Below are positions 15,770 through 25,221 of a stretch of DNA of 64,000 bases, in pieces. The DNA is from Streptomyces pseudovenezuelae (GTDB lineage Bacteria > Actinomycetota > Actinomycetes > Streptomycetales > Streptomycetaceae). The notes below the pieces were generated by a model. The model had not been told where the DNA came from, ran no database searches, and worked only from the letters and a program-made list of their open reading frames with translations. The translations under genes were made by a program, and so were the position numbers. Numbering within the stretch: the first letter of the stretch is position 1; every line of letters begins with the position of its first letter. The stretch is from assembly GCF_001513955.1 (NCBI RefSeq), contig NZ_KQ948146.1:818282-882281 (forward strand), read 5' to 3'.

Positions 15770-16539
15770 GACTCCAGAACGCGGCGCTGGGCGCCGCCGG
15801 CCTCGCGGCCTTCCTCACCCTGGGCGAGGCGCTGCCCCGAATCGGGCTGGTCAAGGAGGCGTACTTCCCGCCGACCAGCCGGATCGCCCGTGCCTTCGCC
15901 GACGAACTCGCCGACGGCACCTTCTGGACGGCCCTCGGCGACACCCTCACCGGCTGGGCCCTGGGCCTGGTCATCGCCGCCTCGGCGGGAATCGTCATCG
16001 GCGTGATCGTCTCGGTCGTGCCGTATCTGCGCGAGGCGACGGCCTCGACGATCGAGTTCCTGCGCCCGATCCCCTCCGTCGCCCTCATCCCGCTGGCGGT
16101 GCTGCTGTACGGCAGCGAACTGCGCTCGGTGCTGCTGCTCGTCGTCTACGCGAGCTTCTGGCAGGTCCTCATCCAGACGCTCTACGGCGTCCAGGACGTC
16201 GACCCGGTCGCCGACGAGACGGCACGGTCCTACGGCCTCGGCACCTGGGCGCGGATCCGGCATGTGCTGTGGCCGACCGCGCTGCCGTATGTGATGACCG
16301 GCGTGCGGCTGGCCGCGGCCGTCGCGCTGATCCTCGCCATCACCGGTGAACTCGTCATGGGGGCACCGGGGTTGGGCGCCCGGATCGCGGTGGCGCAGAA
16401 CTCGCAGGCGGTGCCCGAGATGTACGCGCTGATCGTGGTGACCGGCATTCTGGGGCTGCTCATCAACGTCGGCGCGCGTACCGTGGAGCGACGGGCGCTG
16501 GCCTGGCACCAGTCGGTGCGCGGGGAGGTGGCGGTGTGA
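15766..16539 (+). CDS. NitT/TauT-type ABC permease 1
   Basis: 257 aa starting at GTG that overlaps the binding-protein stop (GTGA). Six hydrophobic stretches and the ETARSYGLGTWARI loop, the cytoplasmic ATPase contact of SsuC/TauC-like permeases, are visible. Pairs with the next permease, so the channel is probably a heterodimer. Subfamily is clear, substrate is not. Confidence 0.88.
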   Translation: MRLQNAALGAAGLAAFLTLGEALPRIGLVKEAYFPPTSRIARAFADELADGTFWTALGDTLTGWALGLVIAASAGIVIGVIVSVVPYLREATASTIEFLRPIPSVALIPLAVLLYGSELRSVLLLVVYASFWQVLIQTLYGVQDVDPVADETARSYGLGTWARIRHVLWPTALPYVMTGVRLAAAVALILAITGELVMGAPGLGARIAVAQNSQAVPEMYALIVVTGILGLLINVGARTVERRALAWHQSVRGEVAV

Positions 16540-17315
16540 AGCGGCTCCTGCTGCGGCTGGTCCTCGTGCTCGCGCTGCCCGCGCTGCTGGTCGCCGTCTG
16601 GTGGCTGGCCTCGGACAGCAGCACCAACGTCTTCTGGCCGCCGCTGCGCACGATCCTGCGGACCTTCCCCGACGTGTGGACCGCCGATCGCCTGCGTGAC
16701 GACGTCCTGCCCAGCCTCTGGCGCCTCGCGGCCGGTTACGCGCTCGCCGCCGTCGCCGGGGTGGCCCTCGGCACGGTCATCGGCTCCTACCGGCGGGTGC
16801 GGGCGGTGTGCGAACCGGTCCTGGAGTTCCTGAGAGCGGTACCTCCGCCGGTCCTGATCCCGGTCATCATGCTGTTCGCGGGCATCGGCGACACCATGAA
16901 GGTCACCGTGATCGCGAGCGGCTGCGTCTGGCCGATCCTGCTCAACACCGTCGAGGGGGTGCGCGCGGTCGACCCGGTGATGCTGGAGACGGCCCGCTCC
17001 TACGGCATCACGGGGCAGTCGCGACTGCGCAACCTGGTGCTGCGCTCGGCGAGTCCGCAGATCTTCGCGGGCCTGCGCCAGGCGCTCTCGATCGGCATCA
17101 TCCTGATGGTCATCAGCGAGATGTTCGCGGCCAGCAACGGCATCGGCTTCACCATCGTCCAGTTCCAGCGCAGTTTCGCGGTCCCCGACATGTGGACCGG
17201 GATCCTCGTGCTCGGTCTGCTCGGCTTCCTGCTCTCCGTCGTCTTCCAAGTGGTCGAGCGGCGGGTCCTCGCCTGGTACCACGGCCTGCGCGCCTCGGCC
17301 CGGCGGTCCCCGTGA
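16536..17315 (+). CDS. NitT/TauT-type ABC permease 2
   Basis: 259 aa, GTG start overlapping the previous stop. SsuC-like topology with ETARSYGITGQSRLRNLVL as the ATPase-coupling loop. Closely parallel to permease 1, suggesting an old duplication and a heterodimeric channel, whereas many members of this class use one permease gene twice. Confidence 0.88.
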   Translation: MKRLLLRLVLVLALPALLVAVWWLASDSSTNVFWPPLRTILRTFPDVWTADRLRDDVLPSLWRLAAGYALAAVAGVALGTVIGSYRRVRAVCEPVLEFLRAVPPPVLIPVIMLFAGIGDTMKVTVIASGCVWPILLNTVEGVRAVDPVMLETARSYGITGQSRLRNLVLRSASPQIFAGLRQALSIGIILMVISEMFAASNGIGFTIVQFQRSFAVPDMWTGILVLGLLGFLLSVVFQVVERRVLAWYHGLRASARRSP

Positions 17316-17341
17316 GTCACCCGAACGCGAAAGGGCGGTCC

Positions 17342-18166
17342 ATGCACGCGCTTCTTGGCGTATCCGGCCTGAAGAAGGTCTACGAGGGGTCGGGACGCCG
17401 TGTGGAGGCGGTCCGCGATCTCACCTTCACCGTCGAGTCGGGCGAACTCGTGTGTCTCGTCGGCCCGTCCGGCTGCGGCAAGACGACCCTGCTGAAGTGC
17501 ATAGGCGGCCTGCTCACCCCGACGGCCGGCGAGGTCCACCTGTCGGGCCGGAAGGTGAGCGGTCCCCCGCCCGGTATGGCCCTCGTCTTCCAGGAGTACG
17601 GCCGCAGCCTCTTCCCGTGGATGCGCGTCGCCGACAACGTCGAACTCCCCCTGAGACAGAAGGGCCTGACCAAGTCGAGACGACGCGAGCTGGTCGCCGA
17701 CGCGCTGGAGTCGGTGGACCTCGCGGAGGCCGCCGGCGCGTATCCCTGGCAGCTCTCCGGCGGTATGCAGCAGCGTGTCGCGATCGCCCGCGCCCTCGCG
17801 TACGAGCCCGAAGTCCTGCTGATGGACGAGCCGTTCGCGGCCGTGGACGCCCAGACCCGCGCCGACCTGGAGGACCTCGTACGGCGGCTGTGGCGCGAGC
17901 GCGGCATCACGATCCTGTTCGTCACCCACGACATCGACGAGGCCGTGTACCTGGGTGAACGCGTGATCGTGCTGTCCGCCTCCCCCACCGTCGTGCAGGA
18001 GCAGCTGAAGATCGATCTGCCGGAGGAGCGGGACCAGTTGCACACGCGGGTGGCCCCGCGCTTCGCCGAACTGCGCACGCATGTGTACGAGCAGATCCAG
18101 GCGGCCAAGCGCGGGGTCGTGCGGGACGCTGCGGTCACGAAGTCCGATACGCCTCCACCTCACTGA
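17342..18166 (+). CDS. NitT/TauT-type ABC ATPase
   Basis: 274 aa. Walker A GPSGCGKTT, Q-loop VFQEYGRSLFPW, signature LSGGMQQR, Walker B VLLMDEPFAAVD and H-loop VTHD are all intact. ATG 17342 is used; an in-frame GTG at 17312 overlaps the permease stop like the other junctions in this operon and may be the true start (10 residues longer). The 3' end overlaps the convergent GH87-like gene by 32 bp. It powers the importer formed with the two upstream permeases. Confidence 0.9.
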   Translation: MHALLGVSGLKKVYEGSGRRVEAVRDLTFTVESGELVCLVGPSGCGKTTLLKCIGGLLTPTAGEVHLSGRKVSGPPPGMALVFQEYGRSLFPWMRVADNVELPLRQKGLTKSRRRELVADALESVDLAEAAGAYPWQLSGGMQQRVAIARALAYEPEVLLMDEPFAAVDAQTRADLEDLVRRLWRERGITILFVTHDIDEAVYLGERVIVLSASPTVVQEQLKIDLPEERDQLHTRVAPRFAELRTHVYEQIQAAKRGVVRDAAVTKSDTPPPH

Positions 18167-20292
18167 ACTGGCCTGCGGGCCAGCCGGTGTTGGCGCTCAC
18201 CGACAGCCGCAGATACCGCAGGCTGGTGCTGCCGGGCAGAGCGACGGTGGCCGTGTTGCCGGTCGCCGGGTCGAAGCGGTAGCCCTGTGCGCCCACGACG
18301 GTGCTGTAGGTGCTGCCGTCGGTGCTGCCCAGCACGGTGACGGTCTGGGTGCGGGCCTGCCAGGCGCTCTGCGGAGGCAGCTTCAGCACCAGCCTGCGCA
18401 CCGGCTCGGCCGCTCCCAGGTCGACCGTCCAGGACTGCGGGAACGCGTTGTTGGCGGACTCCCAGTAGCTGTTGGCGTCCCCGTCGACCGCCTTGCCGGG
18501 CGTGTAGACGTCCTGGGAGCCGGTCGCGGTGGCCGGGCGGCCCTTGGCGAGGTTGCGGTTCGGGTCCGGGTCGGGGTTGCCCTGCCCCGGCTGCGGCCAG
18601 GTCGAGCAGTCGGACCAGGTGCTGCTCCAGCCGGAGTTGCCGCCGCCGTCGGTGAGGGCGAAGGCGCCGGAGCTCGCCGGGTAGGGGCAGTTGTAGACGC
18701 CGGCCGCGCCGACACCCGTCGCGGTGGTGTTCCGGAAGGTCGCGGCACCCTGGGCCTCCGCCTGCACGACGACCGTACCGGTGTTGCGGACGGTCGCGCC
18801 GTCCACGGTGACGTTGCGGACCGGGTACCCCTGTCCCCCGCCGGACACGAACTCGAAGGCGCTGTACGGGCTGTCGGTGATGGTCGTGCCGGTGATGTTC
18901 ACCGTGGCGTTGATCGCGCTGTCGTAGGAGTCGACCCGCAACGCCCCCATCGGATGGTTCCAGTTGGGGTTCATCGCGCCGGCGCGGATCAGGGTGTTGC
19001 CCTCGACCGTGATGGTGCCCGCCAGTGGGAAGAACGGGTCGAGGAACTTCTGGTTGGAGATCGCGATGCCGCTGCCGAGGGCGTTGGTGTCGGAGACCAG
19101 GTTGTTCCGCACCGCGATGTCGGTGCCGCCGTAGATCGCGATGCCGTTGGCGAGGTTCGGCTGGGTGATGGTGTTGTTCTCGAAGCTGCTGTTCGTGTCG
19201 GGGGCGTAGAGCGACCACATGGCGAGCGCGTCGTCACCCTGGTTGCGCAGGAAGTTGTTGCGGACGCGCACGCCGCGGGCGTTGCCGTTGAGGTTGAGGC
19301 CGTCGGCCGTCATGTCGAGGAAGCGGTTGTTCTCCACGACCAGGTTGTCGTTGTTGCCCGTCAGCCAGAGACCGACCTTGAGGTGCTGGAGCCACATCCC
19401 GGACACCGAACTCCCGGGCCCGAGCGAGCCGTTGACGAAGTTGTCCGGGTTGGAGTCGACACGCTCGGTGACCTCGCCGACGACCGCGAAGTCCTTGAGG
19501 TGGACACCCCCCGAGGAGCTGGACTGGTCGACGAAGCGGGAGGAGTGCACCACCGAGTGCCAGCTTCCGGCGCCCTGGAGGGTGACGTTCTGGAGGCCGC
19601 TGAGGGCGGACGTCAGCCGGTAGTCGCCCGGCGAGATCCAGACCACTCCCCCTTGCGCGGCGGAGATCGCGTCCCGGAAGGCCTGGGTGGAGTCGCCATT
19701 CCCGGTCGGGTCGGCGCCCTTGGCGGTCACGGACACGGACCCGGCGGGCTGACCGGCGGCCGCCGCGACCTGTTCGAAGTCGGCCACGTCGAGGGTGACC
19801 TGGGTTCCGGTGGACTCGAAGGCGACCTTGTCGCCCGCCTGGACGTTCTGGCCCAGCAGGAGGCGGGCGTTGTCGAAGAAGTGGTGCGTCTTCGCACCGG
19901 GAATCCAACTGGTGTCGATGTAGGAGTACTTGGAGGTCACCGGGAGCGTCCTCGCGAGCCTGGTGCCGTTGACGTAGACGTTCAACGTGCCCGACTGGCC
20001 GTCCGGGACGCTGTAGGCGACGTTCACGGCGTTTGCCGCGCGCGGCACGGTGAACTCCACGCGCTGGCCCGAGCCGTACCGCCTGCCGCCCTGACGCCTC
20101 AGACGCGAGCGTGCCCTGCGTGTGGTCGGGGCCGATCCTCGTGCCGGTCGTGGTGGCGGACTCGGCCTCGACCGAGGTGAAGGGGAGGGTGGCGCCCGCG
20201 GCCGCGTGGGCGGTGGGCGCGGTGGCGGTGAGGAGGCCGGTGGTGAGGGCCACGGTGATGGCTGCTGACATGCTCCTGACAGATCTGCGCAT
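18135..20292 (-). pseudogene. GH87-like alpha-1,3-glucanase (mycodextranase), frameshifted near the N terminus
   Basis: Signal peptide and start of a CBM-like domain (MRRSVRSMSAAITV..., EAESATTTGTRIGPD) read in one frame from ATG 20292. The rest (EFTVPRAANAVNVAY onward, ~640 aa) reads in another frame from about 20060. The switch falls near 20065-20090, after QAVRLG. The downstream part holds a right-handed beta-helix with GDDALAMWSLYAPD, the Asp-rich motif I associate with GH87, and a C-terminal F5/8-type discoidin domain (NLAKGRPATATGS). Intact, it would be a secreted enzyme cleaving alpha-1,3-glucan. Either a real inactivating mutation or a sequencing error. The GH87 call is moderate; parallel beta-helix lyase is the alternative. 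Confidence 0.65.
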
Positions 20293-20325
20293 GTGCTGGT
20301 CCCTTCGTGTGGGGGTGTGGCGGTC

Positions 20326-21906
20326 TCAGCCGTGCAGCCAGACCGCCGTGTCCTTCGGCAGTCGGCCCCGCGGGTCCAAGGGGCCGCTGGCGAGCAGCAG
20401 TCGGCTGTGCGGGGGGAGGTCGGCCGGGGTGTCCGCGAGGTTCACCACGCACAGGGAACCCTGTGCTCGGGCGAAGGCGAGGACGCCCTCGGGCGCGGGC
20501 AGCCAGGTGAGCGGGCCGTCGCCGAAGGCCGGCCGCAGCCGGATGGCCTCGCGGTAGAGGCTGAGCATCGACGCGGGGTCCCCGGACTGCCGGTCGACCG
20601 CGTACGACGCCCAGCCGGCGGGCTGCGGCAGCCAGGGCTCGCCGCCGAACCCCGCGTGCGGCGCCCCGGCCGCCCAGGGCAGCGGCACCCGGCAGCCGTC
20701 CCGCCCCGGGTCCGTGCCGCCGGAGCGGAAGTGCATCGGGTCCTCGATGCGGTCACGGGGGATGTCCGCCTCGGGCAGGCCGAGTTCCTCGCCCTGGTAG
20801 ACGTACACGGCGCCGGGCAGGGCGAGGGTGAGCAGAGCCGCCGCCCGGGCGCGCCGGGTGCCGAGGGCGAGGTCGGTCGGGGTGCCGAAGGCCTTGGCCG
20901 CGAAGTCGAATCCGGTGTCCTCACGGCCGTAGCGGGTGACCGTGCGGGTGACGTCGTGGTTGCACAGCACCCAGGTGGCGGGGGCGCCGACGGGGGCGTG
21001 TTCGGCGAGGGTCGTGTCGATCGACGCGCGCAGGCGCTCCGGGTCCCAGGGACACGACAGGAAGGAGAAGTTGAAGGCGGTGTGCAGCTCGTCGGGGCGC
21101 AGGTAGCGGGCGAAGCGTTCGGTGTCCGGGAGCCAGACCTCGCCGACGAAGACCGCGTCGTACTCGTCGGCGACGGCCCGCCAGGAGCGGTAGATGTCGT
21201 GGAGTTCGTCGCGGTCGACGAAGGGGTGCGGGTCGGGGGCGGAGGCGAGGTCGGGCAGCGCCGGGTCCTTCGCGAGCAGGGCGGCGGAGTCGATGCGGAC
21301 GCCCGCCACTCCCCGTTCGAACCAGAAGCGCAGGATGTCCTCGTGCTCCTGGCGGACCACGGGGTGGGCCCAGTTGAGGTCGGGCTGTTCCGGGGTGAAC
21401 AGGTGCAGGTACCAGTCGCCGTCGGGCAGCCGCGTCCACACGGGCTCGGCGGAGCCGACGAACTGCGACGGCCAGTCGTTGGGCGGGAGTTCACCGCGCC
21501 GACCGCGTCCGCGCCGGAAGTGGAACAGCTCGCGTTCGGGGCTGCCGGGCCCGGCCTGCAACGCGGCCCGGAACCACGGGTGCCGGTCGGAGACGTGGTT
21601 GGGCACGATGTCGACGATCGTGCGGATGCCCAGCTCCCGCGCCTCCGCGATCAGCTTCTCCGCCTCGGCGAGGTTGCCGAAGGCGGGGTCGACGGCCCGG
21701 TAGTCGGCGACGTCGTAACCGCCGTCCTTCATCGGCGAGAGGTACCAGGGGTTGAACCACAGGGCGTCCACGCCGAGTTCGGCGAGATACGGCAGCCCGG
21801 CGCGGACTCCGGCGAGGTCGCCGGTGCCGTCCCCGTCGCCGTCGGCGAAGCTGCGGACGTAGACCTGGTAGATGACGGCGGAGCGCCACCAGTCCTGCTG
21901 TGCCAC
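20326..21906 (-). CDS. GH13 alpha-glucosidase (oligo-glucosidase type)
   Basis: 526 aa from GTG (VAQQDWWRSAV). The GH13 core is complete: nucleophile Asp in GVRIDSAAL (~204), acid/base Glu in FVGEVW (~254) and the transition-state Asp in CNHDV (~316), plus YQGEELGLPE. No signal peptide, so cytoplasmic. It hydrolyses alpha-glucosidic bonds of imported oligosaccharides to glucose. As the third enzyme step of the locus it would act after a secreted glucanase and the ABC importer encoded just upstream in the same direction. Confidence 0.9.
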   Translation of the reverse strand: MAQQDWWRSAVIYQVYVRSFADGDGDGTGDLAGVRAGLPYLAELGVDALWFNPWYLSPMKDGGYDVADYRAVDPAFGNLAEAEKLIAEARELGIRTIVDIVPNHVSDRHPWFRAALQAGPGSPERELFHFRRGRGRRGELPPNDWPSQFVGSAEPVWTRLPDGDWYLHLFTPEQPDLNWAHPVVRQEHEDILRFWFERGVAGVRIDSAALLAKDPALPDLASAPDPHPFVDRDELHDIYRSWRAVADEYDAVFVGEVWLPDTERFARYLRPDELHTAFNFSFLSCPWDPERLRASIDTTLAEHAPVGAPATWVLCNHDVTRTVTRYGREDTGFDFAAKAFGTPTDLALGTRRARAAALLTLALPGAVYVYQGEELGLPEADIPRDRIEDPMHFRSGGTDPGRDGCRVPLPWAAGAPHAGFGGEPWLPQPAGWASYAVDRQSGDPASMLSLYREAIRLRPAFGDGPLTWLPAPEGVLAFARAQGSLCVVNLADTPADLPPHSRLLLASGPLDPRGRLPKDTAVWLHG

Positions 21907-21935
21907 GAGGCCTGCCTTTCTGCGGAGAGGGGACG

Positions 21936-22796
21936 TCAGCCCTTCGTGCTGCCCGTGCTGATCCCGGCGACGATGTGCCGCTGGAAGACGAGGAACAGGG
22001 CGACCATCGGGACGCTGGCGATCACCATCGCGGCGATGAGCACGGTCAGTTGGATGTTCTGCGACAGCTGGACGAGTGCCACGCTGATGGGCTGCTTGTC
22101 GGTGTCGGAGAAGACCATCAGCGGCCAGAGGAAGTCCTGCCAGACGGCGACCAGGGCGAAGATCGACACCACCCCGAGGACCGGCCGTGACATGGGCAGC
22201 ACGATCGACCACAGGGTGCGCAGCTTTCCGGCGCCGTCGATCTCGGCGGCCTCCAGCACATCGCGCGGGATCTGGTCGAAGAACCGCTTGAGCAGGTACA
22301 GGTTGAAGGCGTTGGCGACGGCCGGCAGCCAGATGGCCAGGGGGTCGTTCAGCAGGCCCAGGTCCGCCACGGTCAGGTACTTCGGTACGACCAGGGCCTG
22401 GGCCGGGACCATCAGCGTGGCGAGGATGCCGCCGAGGACCACCTTGCCGAAGACGGGCTTCAGCCGGGACAGGGCGTAGGCGGCGGCCGTGCACAGGACC
22501 AGCTGGAACGCCCAGGCGCCGGCGGCCTGGACCACCGTGTTCCACAGGTGCTGCGGGAGCTGCATGAGGTCCCAGGCGTCGGTGTAGCCGTCGAGGTGCC
22601 AGTGCTCGGGCACGAGGGTGGGCGGGGTGCGGGTCACCTCGTCCGGCGACTTCGCCGCTCCGGTGACCATCCAGTAGACCGGGAAGAGGAACGCGAGCGC
22701 GAAGAGCAGGACGACCGTGGTGAAGACGGTCCAGTAGGCGGCCCTGCCGCGCGGGCGGGCGAGCGTCGCCGGTGAGATCAGGGTTCGGGTGCTCAT
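21936..22796 (-). CDS. Carbohydrate ABC permease (MalG type)
   Basis: 286 aa, ATG overlapping the stop of the upstream permease (ATGA). N-terminal helix FTTVVLLFALAFLFPVYW, and EAAEIDGAGKLRTLW as the ATPase-coupling loop. CUT1 importer subunit acting with the 22793-23749 product. The operon lacks an ATPase. Confidence 0.9.
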   Translation of the reverse strand: MSTRTLISPATLARPRGRAAYWTVFTTVVLLFALAFLFPVYWMVTGAAKSPDEVTRTPPTLVPEHWHLDGYTDAWDLMQLPQHLWNTVVQAAGAWAFQLVLCTAAAYALSRLKPVFGKVVLGGILATLMVPAQALVVPKYLTVADLGLLNDPLAIWLPAVANAFNLYLLKRFFDQIPRDVLEAAEIDGAGKLRTLWSIVLPMSRPVLGVVSIFALVAVWQDFLWPLMVFSDTDKQPISVALVQLSQNIQLTVLIAAMVIASVPMVALFLVFQRHIVAGISTGSTKG

Positions 22797-23749
22797 GCGG
22801 GATCCCCCTCTCCGGAGCGGGTCAGCCGCAGATACACCGCGGAGAAGGCGCCCAGCAGCACCAGGAGCATGACGCTCAGGGCACACGCGCCGCCGAAGTC
22901 GTTGTAGAGGAAGGCGTACTTGTAGATCAGGTAGAGGACGGTGACGGTGGCGTTCTCCGGTCCGCCGCCGGTGATCACGAAGGGCTCGGTGAACACCTGC
23001 ATGGTGGCGATGATCTGAAGGAGCATCAGCATCAGGATGACGAACCTCGTCTGTGGGACCGTCACATGGCGGACGCGCTGGAGGAGGCTCGCGCCGTCCA
23101 GTTCCGCGGCCTCGTACAGCTCGCCGGGGATGGACTGCAGGGCGGCCAGGTAGATCAGGACCGTGCCGCCCATGTTGGCCCAGGTCGCCACGATCACCAG
23201 GGAGACGAGTGCGGTGTCGGCACCGTTGGACCAGTTCGAGGTGGGCAGGTGCAGGAAGCGCAGCACCTCGTTGGCGAGGCCGGCTCCGGGGTCGTAGAAC
23301 CACTTCCAGAGCAGGGCGCTGACCACCGGCGGGATCATGACGGGCAGGTAGACCACCACGCGGAAGAACGCCTTCGCGTGCCGCAGCTCATTGAGCACCA
23401 GAGCCATCACGAAGGGGACGGCGAAGCCGATGAGCAGGGCCAGCAGGGTGAAGGTGAGGGTGTTGCGCCAGGCGGCGGTGAACTCCGGGTCGTGCCAGAC
23501 GCGGGTGAAGTTGGCGGTGCCGACCCATTCGGGCTCGGAGCCCGGCGTGTACTTCTGGAAGGCGATCACGACGGCGCGGATCGCCGGGTACCAGGAGAAG
23601 AGGGCGAAGCAGACGAGGCCGCCGAGGAGGAAGCCGTAGGCGCGGGCCTGGTCGGCGAGGCGGCGCCGCCTCCGGTCCCCTGCGGGAGGCGGCGCCTGCA
23701 TCGGGGGTACGGCGAGGGCCTCGCGGGGCGGGCTTTCCACCGTCTTCAT
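22793..23749 (-). CDS. Carbohydrate ABC permease (MalF type)
   Basis: 318 aa. A proline- and arginine-rich cytoplasmic head (RRRRRLADQARAYG) precedes the first helix; the EAAELDGASLLQRV coupling loop is present. It follows the binding-protein stop by 4 bases. Forms the importer channel with the MalG-type subunit. Confidence 0.9.
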   Translation of the reverse strand: MKTVESPPREALAVPPMQAPPPAGDRRRRRLADQARAYGFLLGGLVCFALFSWYPAIRAVVIAFQKYTPGSEPEWVGTANFTRVWHDPEFTAAWRNTLTFTLLALLIGFAVPFVMALVLNELRHAKAFFRVVVYLPVMIPPVVSALLWKWFYDPGAGLANEVLRFLHLPTSNWSNGADTALVSLVIVATWANMGGTVLIYLAALQSIPGELYEAAELDGASLLQRVRHVTVPQTRFVILMLMLLQIIATMQVFTEPFVITGGGPENATVTVLYLIYKYAFLYNDFGGACALSVMLLVLLGAFSAVYLRLTRSGEGDPA

Positions 23750-23753
23750 GGGG

Positions 23754-25100
23754 TCAGCCCCGGGCCAGAATGCCGTCGATCTTGCCGGAGGCGTCCTTGA
23801 GGAGTTGATCGATGTCGGCGTTCTTCTTGGTCAGGACGGCGGAGACGGCGCCGTCCAGGACGGAGTAGATCTGCTGGGCGCTCGGCGGCTCGATCTTCAT
23901 CGTCAGGCTCTGGTTGCCGTCGAGGAAGGCCTGGTAGTTGTCCACGGGCACGTTGGCGTTGGCCTTCTTGACCTGCTGGTCCTTGGCGTCGGCGGCTCCG
24001 GTGAACAGGCGCGGTTCGGGCAGCCCGACCGGGGCGTCGGCCTTCTTGGCGCGGGCGTAGTCGCCGAGGAAGCCCGCACCGGGGGTGAGGAACATGTGGT
24101 CGAGCCACTTGAGGGCGGCCCTGATCTGGGCGGGGCTCGCCTTCTTGTCGACCATGTAGCCGTCGCCGCCGATGAGCGTGCCCTTGCCGCCGGGCATGGG
24201 GGCGAGGGCGAGGTCCTTGTAGTTGCCGCCCTTCTCCTTGACCAGGATCGGGATGTTGTCCGGGGCGGAGAGGTACATGCCGAGCTTGCCCGAACCCATC
24301 ATCTGCTGGACGTCGTTGATGACGAGGAGCTGCTTGCTGCCCATGGAGTCGTCGGTCCAGCGCATGTCGTGGAGGTTCTGGAGGACGGCGTGGCCCTCGG
24401 GGGTGTCGATGGTGGCCTTCTTGCCGTCGGCGCTCACCACGTCACCGCCCTGCGAGTACAGCTCGGCCGTGAAGTGCCAGCCGCCCTGGTTCTGGGCGCT
24501 GTAGTCGGCGTACCCGACCGTGCCGTCACCGAGCGCGGCGATCTTCTTGGCGTCGGCGCGCAACTCCTCCCAGGTGGCCGGGGGTTGCTCCGGGTCGAGG
24601 CCGGCCTTCTCGAACAGCTTCTTGTTGTAGATCAGGCCCATCGAGTAGCCGGTGCGCGGGATGCCGTAGACCTTGCCGTCGACCGTGTAGATGTCGCGGA
24701 GTTGCTGCTGGAGGGTGTCGTAGCTCTTCAACTCCTTGACGTACGGGGTGAGATCGGCGGCCTGGTTGATGTCGACGACATGCCTGGCGTCGGTGAAGTA
24801 CGTGTAGAAGACGTCCTCCATCTGCCCGCCGGCGAGCTTGGCGTCGAAGGTCTTGGGGTCCTGGCAGGGGAAGGCGTCGTGCGCGACGACGTCGATGTCC
24901 GGGTGCTGCTTCTCGAAGGACGCGATGTCCTGCTCGAAGAACGTCCGGTCGACCTTGGCGCTCTTGGGCGGCATGCAGTTGACGGTGATGCGGGTCTTGC
25001 CGCTCGCCGTGTCGTCGCCCGATCCACAGGCGGAGACGGCGAGGGCAAGGGAACAGACACTGAGCGCGGCGACGGTACGGCGGTACCCGGTGCTTCTCAT
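23754..25100 (-). CDS. Sugar-binding lipoprotein of ABC importer
   Basis: 448 aa. Signal with lipobox AVSAC (C25). Family 1 extracellular binding protein: IDVVAHDAFPCQDPKTF, then MEDVFYTYFTDAR and YGIPRTGYSMGLIYNKK. Start MRSTGYRRT selected because it gives a proper lipoprotein signal. Likely binds alpha-gluco-oligosaccharides, judged only from the GH13/GH87 neighbours. First gene of the leftward transport operon, downstream of the LacI gene. Confidence 0.87.
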   Translation of the reverse strand: MRSTGYRRTVAALSVCSLALAVSACGSGDDTASGKTRITVNCMPPKSAKVDRTFFEQDIASFEKQHPDIDVVAHDAFPCQDPKTFDAKLAGGQMEDVFYTYFTDARHVVDINQAADLTPYVKELKSYDTLQQQLRDIYTVDGKVYGIPRTGYSMGLIYNKKLFEKAGLDPEQPPATWEELRADAKKIAALGDGTVGYADYSAQNQGGWHFTAELYSQGGDVVSADGKKATIDTPEGHAVLQNLHDMRWTDDSMGSKQLLVINDVQQMMGSGKLGMYLSAPDNIPILVKEKGGNYKDLALAPMPGGKGTLIGGDGYMVDKKASPAQIRAALKWLDHMFLTPGAGFLGDYARAKKADAPVGLPEPRLFTGAADAKDQQVKKANANVPVDNYQAFLDGNQSLTMKIEPPSAQQIYSVLDGAVSAVLTKKNADIDQLLKDASGKIDGILARG

Positions 25101-25221
25101 CGGTGGACCCCTCGTGGCAGGAGCGGTGGGCGCCGCACACTCAAGCACCGCCGACATCCGACCGCAAGATGTCGCGCAGAATCTGTAATTATTCGACAGG
25201 TCGAGGGAAGAGGAGCGGATC

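Noticed and set aside
20264..20285. CTGACA words in the GH87-like signal region as a fourth CCTGACA operator
   Set aside because: They are direct, not palindromic, and lie within coding sequence downstream of the start.
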